A stretch of DNA of 56,851 bases from Planctomycetota bacterium (GCA_016191165.1 JACPPF010000094.1:1-56851); one strand, 5' to 3'. Counted from the stretch's first letter, positions 1 through 8,610 are shown. The notes: a model not told the origin generated them from the sequence alone. Numbers and translations: made by a program.

Positions 1-1
1 G

Positions 2-91
2 CGTCCGTTTGCCTGGAAGTTCACTCGACAGGATATGCTGAATTGGCTAAAACGTGCGTCGCCGCATTTTTTAGCAGCTTCCGCTGCCTGA
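2..91 (+). mobile_element. IS630-like transposase, C-terminal end (partial)
   Basis: The window opens inside a reading frame with no start here. It encodes about 29 residues beginning RPFAWKFTRQDMLNWLKRAS and ends at TGA 89-91. A proline-aromatic-Ala-Trp-Lys-Phe-Thr motif a few residues before the end is characteristic, as I recall it, of IS630-family DDE transposases. Only the tail is visible, so the family call rests on that short motif and the catalytic core cannot be checked. The next gene downstream lacks a start codon, which fits an insertion here. Confidence 0.6.
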
Positions 92-139
92 GGGAAGGAA
101 CCGGGAAACCACGACGTTATTTGTGAAACGAACCACTTA
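92..139. mobile_element. Probable terminal region of the IS element
   Basis: These bases separate the transposase stop from the first DJ-1/PfpI coding bases and would hold the terminal inverted repeat. IS630-type elements insert at TA; the TA at 138-139 just before DJ-1/PfpI-like coding sequence is a candidate junction. The other end of the element is outside the window, so the boundary is inferred. Confidence 0.35.
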
Positions 140-183
140 GATCAGCCCGTATCGCCGTCCTGGTTGAGCAGCAATACCAGGAG

Positions 184-654
184 ATGGAAGTCTGGTACCC
201 AATCTATCGCCTGCGCGAGGCCGGGTGCAAGGTGACGCTGGTTGGCCCGGAAGCGGGAGCGAGCTATCCGAGCAAGCTCGGTTATCCCGCCAAGAGCGAC
301 AAGGCGGCCAAGGATGTGACGGCCAACGACTTCGACGCCCTGGTGATTCCCGGCGGGTTCGCGCCCGATTTCTTGCGCAGGCATGAAGCGGTCATCAAGT
401 TCGTCAGGCAAATGGGCGACCAAAACAAGCCGATCGCCGCCATCTGCCACGGCCCGTGGGTGCTCTGCTCCACGTCGGCGCTCAAGGGGAAGAAGGCGAC
501 CTGTTTTTTCGCGATCAAGGACGACGTGGTCAACGCGGGGGCGAACTACGTCGATGCGGAGGTCATGCGCGATGCGAATATCATCACGAGCCGCAAGCCG
601 GACGACCTGCCCGCGTTTGTAGTGGAGTTGATGAAGGCGATTCAGGAGCAATAA
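184..654 (+). CDS. DJ-1/PfpI family protein, 5' end apparently lost
   Basis: DJ-1/PfpI (class I glutamine-amidotransferase-like) domain. Families with this fold include glyoxalase III/deglycase-like enzymes, chaperones and intracellular proteases; the exact activity cannot be assigned. The nucleophile elbow AICHGPWVL supplies the Cys, and FDALVIPGGF and the ending DLPAFVVELMKAI are typical. The first ATG is at 184, but the frame upstream encodes RIAVLVEQQYQE (148-183), exactly the first beta strand expected of the family. Between the stop at 124-126 and ATG 184 there is no ATG, GTG or TTG in frame. The original start was therefore probably removed or displaced by the adjacent IS end. The gene may be inactive, use a non-canonical start, or make a protein lacking the first strand. 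Confidence 0.75.
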   Translation: MEVWYPIYRLREAGCKVTLVGPEAGASYPSKLGYPAKSDKAAKDVTANDFDALVIPGGFAPDFLRRHEAVIKFVRQMGDQNKPIAAICHGPWVLCSTSALKGKKATCFFAIKDDVVNAGANYVDAEVMRDANIITSRKPDDLPAFVVELMKAIQEQ

Positions 655-706
655 CAGCCACCACGCCCGCACCCGAAAGGGTGCGGGATCAAGGCAAGAT
701 CATTCG

Positions 707-1015
707 TCACGCCGGCGCCAAAATCTGCAACGTCACGCTCTCCACCAAATCTTTGACGCGCACGCGATAGTCGGCCATGTGCGGCGCCTGGGTATGAGCC
801 TTTAACGCATCGAGGCTTTCCCACTTCTCGATGATGACTGCGATATTCTCGCGCGGCGGCCCCTGCATCGACAACCCGCTCGCCACATCGACCGTCGGCC
901 CATACTCAAGACAACCCGCCTCCGCGTGAACGAGCGGCACAATGCGATGGAACTCCGCCAGGAACGCATCGCGCTGGCCCGGCTTCACGGTGATGGTGGC
1001 GATAACGTGGATCAT
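707..1015 (-). CDS. Antibiotic biosynthesis monooxygenase (ABM) domain protein
   Basis: A 102-residue single-domain protein of the dimeric alpha/beta-barrel ABM superfamily, which includes cofactor-free quinol monooxygenases such as YgiN. It starts MIHVIATITVKPGQRDAFLA and continues with the typical EAGCLEYG and IIEKWESLDALKAH segments, ending with a short helix and strand. Length and order match the family. The substrate cannot be told from sequence. It is convergent with the DJ-1/PfpI gene (53 bp apart) and lies downstream of smc on the same strand with a 109-bp gap. Confidence 0.85.
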   Translation of the reverse strand: MIHVIATITVKPGQRDAFLAEFHRIVPLVHAEAGCLEYGPTVDVASGLSMQGPPRENIAVIIEKWESLDALKAHTQAPHMADYRVRVKDLVESVTLQILAPA

Positions 1016-1124
1016 AGGTTTTCCTTTCTGGATTCAATCCTGGATCACAAGATCACGCAAATCGCCGTGATGCGTGGATCGGCGACGCCAATTTTGATTG
1101 TCCTTGGGCCGGCAGTCTCGGGAG

Positions 1125-4100
1125 TCACGATGCCTGCGCCTTCGGCTCCGGTTGTTCCTCCACCCAGTCGTCGAAGCGGATCGTGACTTGCTTGGAGATG
1201 CCCGACTCTTGCATCGTGATGCCGTAGAGCGTGTCGGCGGCGGACATCGTCTTCTTGGAATGCGTGACGACGATGAACTGCGATAATTCCGAGAATTCGC
1301 GCAGCACCGACGTGAAACGCCCGATGTTCGCCTCATCGAGGGCGGCATCAACTTCGTCGAGCAGGCAGAAGGGGCTGGGCTTGCTCTGGAAGACCGCGAG
1401 CAGCATCGCGACCGCGGTCAGCGTCTTCTCCCCGCCGCTCATCAGCGAGATGCTGCGCAACTCTTTTCCGGGCGGACGCGCTATGATGTCGATGCCTGAT
1501 TCAAGCACGTCGTTTTCATCCTCCATCACGATGTCGGCCATGCCGCCGCCAAAGAGCTTGCGGAAAATCTCCTGGAAGTGAGTTCGGACCACGGCGAACG
1601 TCTCCAGGAACAGGCGTTTGCTGTCCAGATTGATCTTGGCGATGATCTCCTCCAGAGATTTCTTGGCCGAGGTCAAGTCATCGAATTGCGTCTGCAATTC
1701 GCCGGCTCGGCGTTCGAGATCCTGCAGCTCGGCGAGAGCCTCCATGTTGACGTTGCCCAGGCGGCTGAGCTTGCGCCGAAGGTCGTCGATTTCTTCCTGG
1801 GCGGCGGCTTGATCGAATGGAGGAGTGTTTTCCACACTCGCCGAAGGCGGGCGGCTAAACAGATCGGTGACTTCGATCTGATAGTCGTCGCGCAGCCGGT
1901 CTACCAGAGCGTCGCGTTGATGGCGGAGGCTGTTCGCTTCAAGCTCGCGCTGATGGACGCTCTCTTGATGGGTGCGCCATTCCGTGCGCGCTGTCTGCGC
2001 CTGCTGGGTCAGGCGGGCCCGCTCCTGACGTTTGGTGTCGCGGTCGGCGAGCATGACGGCGATCTGAGCCTGCGCCTGTTCCTTGGCGAGATAGGCATGG
2101 GCGAGCAATGCCGAGGCGTTGAGCCTGGTGCGTTGGCTTTCCAGGAGGCGCGCCTTGAGACTTGCAACGTGTTGCTGATTTTGCTCAAGTTCCTGCCGGC
2201 GCTGGTGATGCTCGCGCGCGACCTGCTGATGCTGGGTTTGCAAGCCGCGCAGACGCTCCTCGACCTGGGCAAAGGCGACGCGCGATTGCGTGCACGCCGC
2301 CTGGGCCTGCTCGCGCCGCGTCTCTTGAACGCGGATTTCAGCGTCGGCCTCGTGGAGCCGCGCGTGCAGCGTCCGGACATGCGATTCCGCCGCCTCGGCT
2401 TGTTGTTCGTTCCGTCGCCACGCGTTCTCCAGATCTTGTACATCCTGCTCGACGCGCTGGATTTCCTCCCGGCTGATGGTGACTTCCTCGTGAAGACCCT
2501 GTCGGCGATCTTGATGCCGCTGGACGCGCGAACGCAGGTCGGCGGCTTGCTCCGTGAGGACGGTGATTTCCTCCTGCTGCTCGCGGAGGGCGGTCTCGCC
2601 GGCGTGAAGTTTTTCCTGTACCGCGCCTTCGTCCTGCTCCAGTTCGGCAATGCGAGTTTCCAGCGACAAAAGTTGTTCGCCGAGCTCGCGCCATTCGCTT
2701 TTGCGCGACAACATGCCCGACTCGGCATGATGGGCGCCGATCGTCAGGCTGCCGTCCGGTTCCAGAAGCTCGCCTTGAAGCGTGATGAGGCGAAATCCAG
2801 GCGTGTGCTCGGCGATGGCGCGGGCGGTTGCCAAATCGCGAACGATCAGCGTTCGTCCCAGAAGCTGCGCGGGCAGATCGGCAAGATCGGGGTGTTCGCA
2901 CGACACAAGCTGTTCCGCCGGCGCCACCAAGCCCGCGTGCTCCGGCGCTGGCGAATCCGCTTCCTTGACGTGGCTCAAAAGCGAAAGCTGCACAACCCGA
3001 TTCTGCCGGAGCGTTTGCAGCGCCGACGCGGGGGAATCCACCTCCGCCGGCGTCGTGACCAGCGGCACGAAACTCACGCGCCCCGATAACGGCCGGGCGT
3101 GGCCTTGGAGCGCTTCCACGAAGCGCGGCATGTCGCGCACGATAAAACGCTGGGCCCAGTCCCCCAGGGCCAGATCGATGAGCGGAGCATATTCGCGCTT
3201 GACCGTCAGAAAGTCGGCGATCATGCCGAGGACCGCGCTCCACGGTCCCGCGTTGGGCGCTTCGACCAGCGCAATCACTTCGCGCACGCCGGTACCGAGC
3301 CCTTCGTGGCTTTTGATCAAACCGTCGAGCACATCGATCCGGCTCCCCAGGGCGCTGCGTTCCTGGCGCATCTCGGCGATGCGCTCATGCGTGCGGTGGC
3401 GCAGCTGGTGGAGGCGATCCTGTTCCAGTTTTTGCTCCTGGAGCCGGCGCCGCGATTCCTCGAGTCGGCCGAGGAGTTTGGTCTCGGCATCAAGCAGGTC
3501 TTGCAATTCGACATCGATGGACGCCAGGCTGGTCTGTGCCAGTTCCGAGCGCTGGCGCAAGCGATCACGCTCGCGGCGAAGGTTGTCCACCTGCGCCTTG
3601 CTTGCCACTGCTTCGTTCTGGAGGTGGGCGGCGCGGCGCATCTCCTCAAAGTGGGTCGTCTTGTCCGTGGCAATCTGTTCATTCAATTCGGCAAGCCGGG
3701 CGAGGGTGGTCTGCAACTCGGTCTCATGGCGATCGACTTCGGCGCGATCGCGCTCGGCCTGGCTGGTCGCGTCTTGAAGCGCGGTCTCGGCGTTGTCCGC
3801 CGACTCCGCAAGGGTGCGGACGCGCGTCGTCAGCACGTTAAGTCGGTCGCGCGTTTGCTGCAATTCCGTTTCGAGGTCGATCGCGAGGGCCGCTTCGTGG
3901 GTCAGGGTGGTTTCTTCGGATTGGATTTGCTGCAGGCCCTTGGCCAGGGCGCCTTCTTCAAGGTGAAGCTGGTCGTCGAGATCGGCGAGGGCGATCTCCA
4001 GGCGTTCCGCTTCCGCCTCGCAGGCGCCGGCGCGGGCGGCGCGCTGATCGAGTTCGCCCTTGAGGGCATCCAGGGCCGCGGTCTCGGCGTCGAGCCTTCG

Positions 4101-4811
4101 GGTCAGTTCTCGATAATCCACCTGCCCCAGCGCGAGGCGAAGTTCTTTCAGGCGCGTGCTGTACTCGTTGTAGCGCTGGGCCTTGGACGCTTGCAATTTC
4201 ACGGAGCGGAGTTGTTTCTCGACCTCCTCGATGATGTCCTTGACGCGAGCCAGGTTCTGATCGAACCGCTCGAGTTTGCGCAGGGTTTCGATCTTCTTGG
4301 CCTTGAAGCGGCTGATGCCGGCGGCCTCTTCAAAGATACTGCGGCGGTCTTTGTTGGAGGCTTGCAGGAGTACATCGACCTTGCCCTGGGCGATGATGCA
4401 TAGGTCGTCATTGCCCGCGCCGGAGCCCAGGAACATTTCCTTGATATCTTTGAGACGGGAGGTTTGTCCGTTGATGAGGTATTCGCCTTCGCCGGTGCGG
4501 TAGACGCGGCGGGTGATCTGGACTTCGTTGGCCTCGGTGGCGAGTTGCAGGTTGCGGTTGTCGAAGGTCATGGTGACCTCGGCAAACGCCAGGCTGCGCC
4601 GGGACGACGAGCCGTTGAAGATGACATCCGCCATCTCGCCGCCGCGCAGGCTCTTCGCGGATTGTTCGCCCAGGATCCAGCGGACGGCATCGACGATGTT
4701 GCTCTTGCCCGACCCATTCGGTCCGACAATGGCGGTGATGCCGTCGCTGAAATCGAACACGGTCTTGTCGGCAAAGCTCTTGAAGCCGACGAGTTCCAGA
4801 CGCTTCAGCAT
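1125..4811 (-). CDS. smc: Chromosome segregation protein SMC
   Basis: A 1228-residue structural-maintenance-of-chromosomes ATPase that compacts and helps segregate DNA as a homodimer, normally with ScpA/ScpB (neither is in this window). Visible parts: N-terminal head with Walker A GPNGSGKSN (residues 30-38), a long heptad-rich coiled coil, a hinge around residues 510-650 (starting near GLGTGVREVIALV), a second coiled coil, and the C-terminal head with signature LMSGGEK (1123-1129), Walker B CLLDEVDAALD (D-loop) and the switch histidine in VVTHSKKTM. Length is at the upper end for bacterial SMC. The start sits directly before the conserved MLKRLELVGFKSF. The DJ-1/PfpI gene at 4986 lies 174 bp upstream on the same strand. 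Long open frames on the opposite strand here are shadows of high-GC coding. Confidence 0.97.
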   Translation of the reverse strand: MLKRLELVGFKSFADKTVFDFSDGITAIVGPNGSGKSNIVDAVRWILGEQSAKSLRGGEMADVIFNGSSSRRSLAFAEVTMTFDNRNLQLATEANEVQITRRVYRTGEGEYLINGQTSRLKDIKEMFLGSGAGNDDLCIIAQGKVDVLLQASNKDRRSIFEEAAGISRFKAKKIETLRKLERFDQNLARVKDIIEEVEKQLRSVKLQASKAQRYNEYSTRLKELRLALGQVDYRELTRRLDAETAALDALKGELDQRAARAGACEAEAERLEIALADLDDQLHLEEGALAKGLQQIQSEETTLTHEAALAIDLETELQQTRDRLNVLTTRVRTLAESADNAETALQDATSQAERDRAEVDRHETELQTTLARLAELNEQIATDKTTHFEEMRRAAHLQNEAVASKAQVDNLRRERDRLRQRSELAQTSLASIDVELQDLLDAETKLLGRLEESRRRLQEQKLEQDRLHQLRHRTHERIAEMRQERSALGSRIDVLDGLIKSHEGLGTGVREVIALVEAPNAGPWSAVLGMIADFLTVKREYAPLIDLALGDWAQRFIVRDMPRFVEALQGHARPLSGRVSFVPLVTTPAEVDSPASALQTLRQNRVVQLSLLSHVKEADSPAPEHAGLVAPAEQLVSCEHPDLADLPAQLLGRTLIVRDLATARAIAEHTPGFRLITLQGELLEPDGSLTIGAHHAESGMLSRKSEWRELGEQLLSLETRIAELEQDEGAVQEKLHAGETALREQQEEITVLTEQAADLRSRVQRHQDRRQGLHEEVTISREEIQRVEQDVQDLENAWRRNEQQAEAAESHVRTLHARLHEADAEIRVQETRREQAQAACTQSRVAFAQVEERLRGLQTQHQQVAREHHQRRQELEQNQQHVASLKARLLESQRTRLNASALLAHAYLAKEQAQAQIAVMLADRDTKRQERARLTQQAQTARTEWRTHQESVHQRELEANSLRHQRDALVDRLRDDYQIEVTDLFSRPPSASVENTPPFDQAAAQEEIDDLRRKLSRLGNVNMEALAELQDLERRAGELQTQFDDLTSAKKSLEEIIAKINLDSKRLFLETFAVVRTHFQEIFRKLFGGGMADIVMEDENDVLESGIDIIARPPGKELRSISLMSGGEKTLTAVAMLLAVFQSKPSPFCLLDEVDAALDEANIGRFTSVLREFSELSQFIVVTHSKKTMSAADTLYGITMQESGISKQVTIRFDDWVEEQPEPKAQAS

Positions 4812-4985
4812 GCTCCGTCCTCAAAGCAGCGGGCGGCAGGCGGCCAGCAGCGGGCGGCCTGGGTTAGGGTATTCTCCCCAAGAATGCGGTAAACAACAAG
4901 CGGAGATTTCCGGTTGGCGGGCCGGGGATCCCGAGTTGGCAGGATCGCGAAACCGCACGCGTAGTTTGGCGCGATCGGGCGCCTT

Positions 4986-5534
4986 CTATTCATTGAGTTT
5001 CCGCATGAATTCGCGCATCCACAGGTGGTTGTCGTGCCAGGTTCGGGCACAAACCAGGTTGCCATCGACGACGACCGGCTCGTCGAGGAAGGTGGCGCCG
5101 ACCACCTCGGCGTCGAATCGGCATTTCTTCACGGTGGTCACCTTCTTGCCACGGATGACGCCAGCCGTGGCGAGGATCTCGATGCCGTGGCAAACGGACG
5201 CCACCGGCCGACCCTTGTCGCAAAGGTAGCGGACGGTCCGCAGCAGGTCCTCATCGTAGCGGATGTACTCGGGCGCCCTTCCGCCCGAAAGGACGATGCC
5301 AGCGTACTCGTCCGGCTTGATGTCGCGGAAGGCAATATCCGACGCGAGATGGTAGCCGGCCGTCTCCTGGGTAATGTCCCAATCCTCGGGGCGTTCGTGC
5401 TGGACCATGTGGTAACGCCGCTTCTCTGGACCGGCCACGACCACCTTATGGCCGTCCTCCTGAATGCGAAAGTAGGGGTACATGGTGTCCAAAAGTTCAA
5501 CGGCATCGCCGATGATGAGGAGAATCTTTTTCAT
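4986..5534 (-). CDS. DJ-1/PfpI family protein
   Basis: A complete 182-residue DJ-1/PfpI protein. It begins MKKILLIIGDAVELLDTMYP (first Rossmann-like strand), has the glutamate-bearing strand AGIVLSGGRAPEYIR, the nucleophile elbow VASVCHGIEIL with the reactive Cys, and ends with the DGNLVCARTWHD segment seen in PfpI proteases and deglycases. It is clearly diverged from the other family member at 184, which carries AICHGP. Specific activity (deglycase, protease or non-enzymatic) is not decidable here. The start codon has no Shine-Dalgarno-like sequence, and a TACAAT box lies only 7 bp upstream, so the transcript may be leaderless. Confidence 0.9.
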   Translation of the reverse strand: MKKILLIIGDAVELLDTMYPYFRIQEDGHKVVVAGPEKRRYHMVQHERPEDWDITQETAGYHLASDIAFRDIKPDEYAGIVLSGGRAPEYIRYDEDLLRTVRYLCDKGRPVASVCHGIEILATAGVIRGKKVTTVKKCRFDAEVVGATFLDEPVVVDGNLVCARTWHDNHLWMREFMRKLNE

Positions 5535-5540
5535 GTATCC

Positions 5541-5546
5541 ATTGTA
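5541..5546 (-). promoter_or_regulatory. Possible -10 box for a leaderless DJ-1/PfpI transcript
   Basis: Read on the minus strand this is TACAAT, ending 7 bases before the ATG at 5534. No convincing -35 box is present at 16-18 bp. Transcription starting at the usual distance would begin at or near the A of the start codon. Confidence 0.3.
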
Positions 5547-5662
5547 TTGGTCGATCCTGGCAATCGTACGGTCCGCAAGATTTGCACAATCGGCATTTTC
5601 GTGCTACCTTTGCGCGCAAGGAGTGCTTTCTCGAAACGCAACCGTTTTTTCGAGGGCGAACC

Positions 5663-6142
5663 GTGGGCATTTTACAACAGTTCCTCCAGCTGCCTTATCT
5701 GTATCTCTGGCTACCCGGCCTGGTCTTCGTGGTGGTTGCGGCTGGGTTTTACTGGCTGACGCGGCCGGCGCCGACACCCGCAGGGGCGGCAACTCCGAGT
5801 CCGCCGGCCGTGGAGTCGGTGAAACCGCCGGAACAGCGCGGTGCTTTTCGGCGGCAGGGCAATCCGGTACAAGTCCACGTGGGATCGCCAGACAACAAAA
5901 ACGAAACCGAGATTGGCAGTGTCCTCGACCGTTCGGTGGGGGGCATGAAGCTTGCGCTATTTGCCGAGATGCCGATCGGAACCGTGATTTCCATCCACCC
6001 GGTCCATGCAGATGCGATAGTGCCCTGGATCGACCTGGAGATTCGCAGCTGTCGGCCAAGCGAGGAGATGCCTGGACAGTTTGACATCGGCTGTCAATAC
6101 GTCAAGTCGCCGCCCTATTCCATTCAGCTGTTGTTCGGTTGA
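5663..6142 (+). CDS. Membrane-anchored PilZ-domain protein
   Basis: About 159 residues from the GTG at 5663, chosen because GAGGG stands 7 bases upstream; a TTG at 5582 would add 27 residues of unlikely sequence. An N-terminal hydrophobic segment (about residues 8-28, PYLYLWLPGLVFVVVAAGFY) is followed by a Pro/Ala-rich linker and a PilZ-like beta barrel with the two signature elements: an arginine pair (FRRQGNPVQV) and D-x-S-x-x-G (LDRSVGGMKL). PilZ domains bind cyclic di-GMP; here the first motif is RRxxNP-like rather than a clear RxxxR, so binding is likely but not certain. The protein ends VKSPPYSIQLLFG. The element between it and the next gene is a type A repeat. Confidence 0.75.
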   Translation: MGILQQFLQLPYLYLWLPGLVFVVVAAGFYWLTRPAPTPAGAATPSPPAVESVKPPEQRGAFRRQGNPVQVHVGSPDNKNETEIGSVLDRSVGGMKLALFAEMPIGTVISIHPVHADAIVPWIDLEIRSCRPSEEMPGQFDIGCQYVKSPPYSIQLLFG

Positions 6143-6184
6143 TTCGCAACATGCCCAGGGGTGAGCGTTGCGAATCCTTGGGAT
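6140..6184. repeat. Type A palindromic element (degenerate single unit)
   Basis: One type A unit (CCCAGGGGTGAGCG...CCTTGGGAT), overlapping a longer hairpin in which GATTCGCAAC (6140-6149) pairs with GTTGCGAATC (6167-6176). It starts at the PilZ stop codon. Full copies of this unit occur at 14186, 15827 and 17631. Confidence 0.7.
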
Positions 6185-6199
6185 CGGGAACCCAATTTC

Positions 6200-6802
6200 A
6201 TGAACCAACTTCAAATGCCTGCCACGGAAAACGGCGCCGCCCCGTGCCCGCGCTGCCAGAGGCCGTTAATTGACCCCAACGGTCTGGGCTGGTGCCGGGC
6301 GTGCGGCTATTGCCGATCGCTGGACGAGAGTGAGAAGACCACCGTCCACGCCGCGGCGCAGCAGCACCAGAGCCTGAAGGCATCGGGCCCCGACCTGGGC
6401 GCGGTGCCCACCTGGATTTGGGCGACGCTGTTCGGCGTAGCGGTCGTGAGCGCGGCGAGCTGGATGTTTGGCAAGTACCTTCCGATGGGGCCGTTCGGGC
6501 GAGCTCTCTTCGCTACGTTGCAGATCGCGACCGGGATCGGGGTGATGTTCATTGGCCAATTCATGGCCTTGATTCGTATCGCCCCGGAGGACTCAGCGCT
6601 CACGTTCAAGGATGCAATCTTTCCGTTCCGGCTTTATTCGTTGATTCTGAAACGGTTGCCGGTTACGAAATTCAGTTTGTATTTGGGCGCCTGGGGACTC
6701 GCGGCTGCGCTTTCCGCCGGCTTCCTGATTGGCGGCCTAGGTCACTGGTTCACGTATTTGCCGGGCTACAAGGCGCCGCCCGTGAAAAAAGGGCGAGTTT
6801 GA
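6200..6802 (+). CDS. Zinc-ribbon membrane protein of unknown function
   Basis: A 200-residue protein from ATG 6200. An earlier in-frame start at 6161 would only translate the type A repeat (SVANPWD), so it is rejected. Residues about 15-37 form a zinc ribbon, CPRCQRPLIDPNGLGWCRACGYC, with two CxxC pairs. Three or so hydrophobic segments follow (around WIWATLFGVAVVSAASW, ALFATLQIATGIGVMFIGQF and LYLGAWGLAAALSAGFLIGG), and a short basic tail. I do not recognise the family. The layout suggests a cytoplasmic metal-binding head on a membrane domain. It lies 57 bp after the PilZ gene on the same strand, possibly co-transcribed. Confidence 0.65.
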   Translation: MNQLQMPATENGAAPCPRCQRPLIDPNGLGWCRACGYCRSLDESEKTTVHAAAQQHQSLKASGPDLGAVPTWIWATLFGVAVVSAASWMFGKYLPMGPFGRALFATLQIATGIGVMFIGQFMALIRIAPEDSALTFKDAIFPFRLYSLILKRLPVTKFSLYLGAWGLAAALSAGFLIGGLGHWFTYLPGYKAPPVKKGRV

Positions 6803-6810
6803 CACGTCCG

Positions 6811-6869
6811 CGCCTGAAACGCCAGCGAAGGAATGCACTACTTCGCTGACGTTTCAGGCTCGGGAAACT
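6811..6869. repeat. Type C palindromic element
   Basis: An inverted repeat: GCCTGAAACGCCAGCGAAG on the left and CTTCGCTGACGTTTCAGGC on the right, around a short centre. It lies between the convergent zinc-ribbon and WD40 genes, where it could act as a two-way transcription terminator. Related elements lie at 28400, 43529 and 46414. Confidence 0.75.
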
Positions 6870-6891
6870 TGGCAAGTTTCACCGCGCCTTT

Positions 6892-8571
6892 CTATTTTCT
6901 CTCTTTCGTACTTGGGTGGCCTAAGCGAACTAGCGAAGCCTGGGCCGCTTGAGTGACGGAGGATTCCGTCAGTCCATCCGCCAGATTTTTTAGAATCCTC
7001 ATCGCCTCAGGTGAATGCACCTGTTCGAGTACATCGATGGCGCGAAGGCGCTGTAGTTCCCAAGCAGGTGCGGGTACACGCTTGAGCTTGTCGAGCAGCA
7101 AATTCCCACGCCGAAGGGTTTCAAGCGAAACGCCGCTCTTCAAAAACGTCTCAAGAACCGGCCGCGCCAAAACGCCGACATTCTCTAATTGGCGAGTCGC
7201 CTCATCCCGCGTCTGAAAAACTCCGCTATCCAGGGCGTGGACCCATTGCTTTATTTCTGCTTGTTGGGGCACCTTGGGCCGAATTTGCTCCGGCGTTAGA
7301 TGCTTCAGGAAGATTTGCAAACTCTCACGTGGGTGCGCGGCCAGAATGCGCATGGCCTCATGAGCCGTCGTGTCGTCCGATCGCAGGGCGTTCCAGGCGG
7401 TTTTCAGGAGCTGGTCGTTTTGCATGTGGTCCGGTTTCGAATTCTTGAGAAGGGGACTTACGTCCCAAAGCCGAAGCTTGGATTTCGGCTTGCCACCGGT
7501 GAACTCAGCGATGGCCAGGGTTCGGCCATCGGGAGATAGAGCGCCTGATCGCGAAACTCCGTATCCAAAATGGGCCAACTCCGCGCCGGTCGTTGGATGG
7601 TGAAGACTGTAGCCGCCATGCCGATTTTGGAGGTCCGGGCGCGGACGGTAATCGGGAAAAACAAGCGGCGAACCGGTGGATGCAAAGCCCACGCGAACGC
7701 GCCGCGGCGACCAGAAAAATAAGGCGCCGTCGCCAGCAGGTGAATTTCCGTAGTATCCCTTACCCCAGTGCAGAATGCCAGCAGCGCCCACGGCGTGCAG
7801 GCCTGCTCCGCGGTTGCCCATTTTTGGAATGGGAGGCGGGACAATAGCGCCGCGATCTTTGGCGTGAGCCAGGTCCCATACGCGGACCGTTGCTTCCCAG
7901 GGAAGATTGGCTCGGTTGCCCAACGCATGCTCGGCAATGATGAAGCGCCCGTCAGCCGAAAGCGTGAAAGCGATTACATTCTCTTTGACCCCGGCGATGG
8001 TCCGGATACATCGACCTGTCGCAACCTCCCAAATCTTCAGACCCCATAGCCGAAAACGTGGACCATTCGGCGGAACCACGGCAAACACAAGCTTGCTGTC
8101 CGGACTGAAAAGTTGCGGATAGACAATTTCCGAATCATCCAGCCGTTGTAGTTTTTTGCCGGTGCGGTAATTCCAAATCGAGGCGCCGTCATTGGCATTC
8201 ACCGCAACACGTTGCCCGTCTGGTGCAAAAACAAGCGCGTTCACGGCACCTGGCATGATGACACGCATGATGTCTCTTCCAGTTGCCACATCCGCGAACC
8301 GCAATGCGTGTTCTAATACGACTTGATTGCCGTCGCGTAACTGAATCGTAGCCACATAGGCCAGCGTCTTTGAATCCGGCGAGAAGGCAACCTGCGAGAT
8401 CATGTCATTTGGGGTGACGACAAGGTCGCGAACGGGCAAACGAGCTGATGCAGCACCCTTGTGTGCCTTTTTTTCTTGCTCTGTTGCTGGCGTTATTGTT
8501 GTCATTCCAGTCAACGCAATGGCAACGCTCGCCGCGAGGAAAAGCCGGGGCGTGAACGAGTTGCTATCCAT
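6892..8571 (-). CDS. Secreted WD40-repeat protein
   Basis: About 559 residues from the ATG at 8571 (MDSNSFTPRLFLAASVAIAL), preferred over 8592 because it puts an uncharged signal-like segment near the N-terminus. The body carries WD40-type blades with the recurrent F/VSPDSKTLAYV, FAPDGQRVAV, FSPDSKLVFAV and SPDGRTLAIAEF motifs and W-D endings (KIWEVATGRC, RVWDLAHAKD, RLWDVSPLL). The last 150 residues are helical and HEAT-like (TRQLENVGVLARPVLETFL), a combination common in planctomycete periplasmic proteins. Probably a scaffold in the periplasm or on the envelope. No catalytic motif is seen. Confidence 0.8.
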   Translation of the reverse strand: MDSNSFTPRLFLAASVAIALTGMTTITPATEQEKKAHKGAASARLPVRDLVVTPNDMISQVAFSPDSKTLAYVATIQLRDGNQVVLEHALRFADVATGRDIMRVIMPGAVNALVFAPDGQRVAVNANDGASIWNYRTGKKLQRLDDSEIVYPQLFSPDSKLVFAVVPPNGPRFRLWGLKIWEVATGRCIRTIAGVKENVIAFTLSADGRFIIAEHALGNRANLPWEATVRVWDLAHAKDRGAIVPPPIPKMGNRGAGLHAVGAAGILHWGKGYYGNSPAGDGALFFWSPRRVRVGFASTGSPLVFPDYRPRPDLQNRHGGYSLHHPTTGAELAHFGYGVSRSGALSPDGRTLAIAEFTGGKPKSKLRLWDVSPLLKNSKPDHMQNDQLLKTAWNALRSDDTTAHEAMRILAAHPRESLQIFLKHLTPEQIRPKVPQQAEIKQWVHALDSGVFQTRDEATRQLENVGVLARPVLETFLKSGVSLETLRRGNLLLDKLKRVPAPAWELQRLRAIDVLEQVHSPEAMRILKNLADGLTESSVTQAAQASLVRLGHPSTKERK

Positions 8572-8610
8572 TGGCTCACCGTGCCAATCCACATCGAAAA
8601 AACAACGCGA

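Noticed and set aside
1578-4403. Two long open frames on the plus strand (about 500 and 430 codons)
   Set aside because: They lie opposite smc, whose domains and motifs are intact; their translations are low-complexity shadows of coiled-coil coding in high-GC DNA.
6150-6199. Peptide SVANPWD as an N-terminus; the same peptide appears in several unrelated frames
   Set aside because: It is the translation of the type A repeat and not a conserved protein motif.
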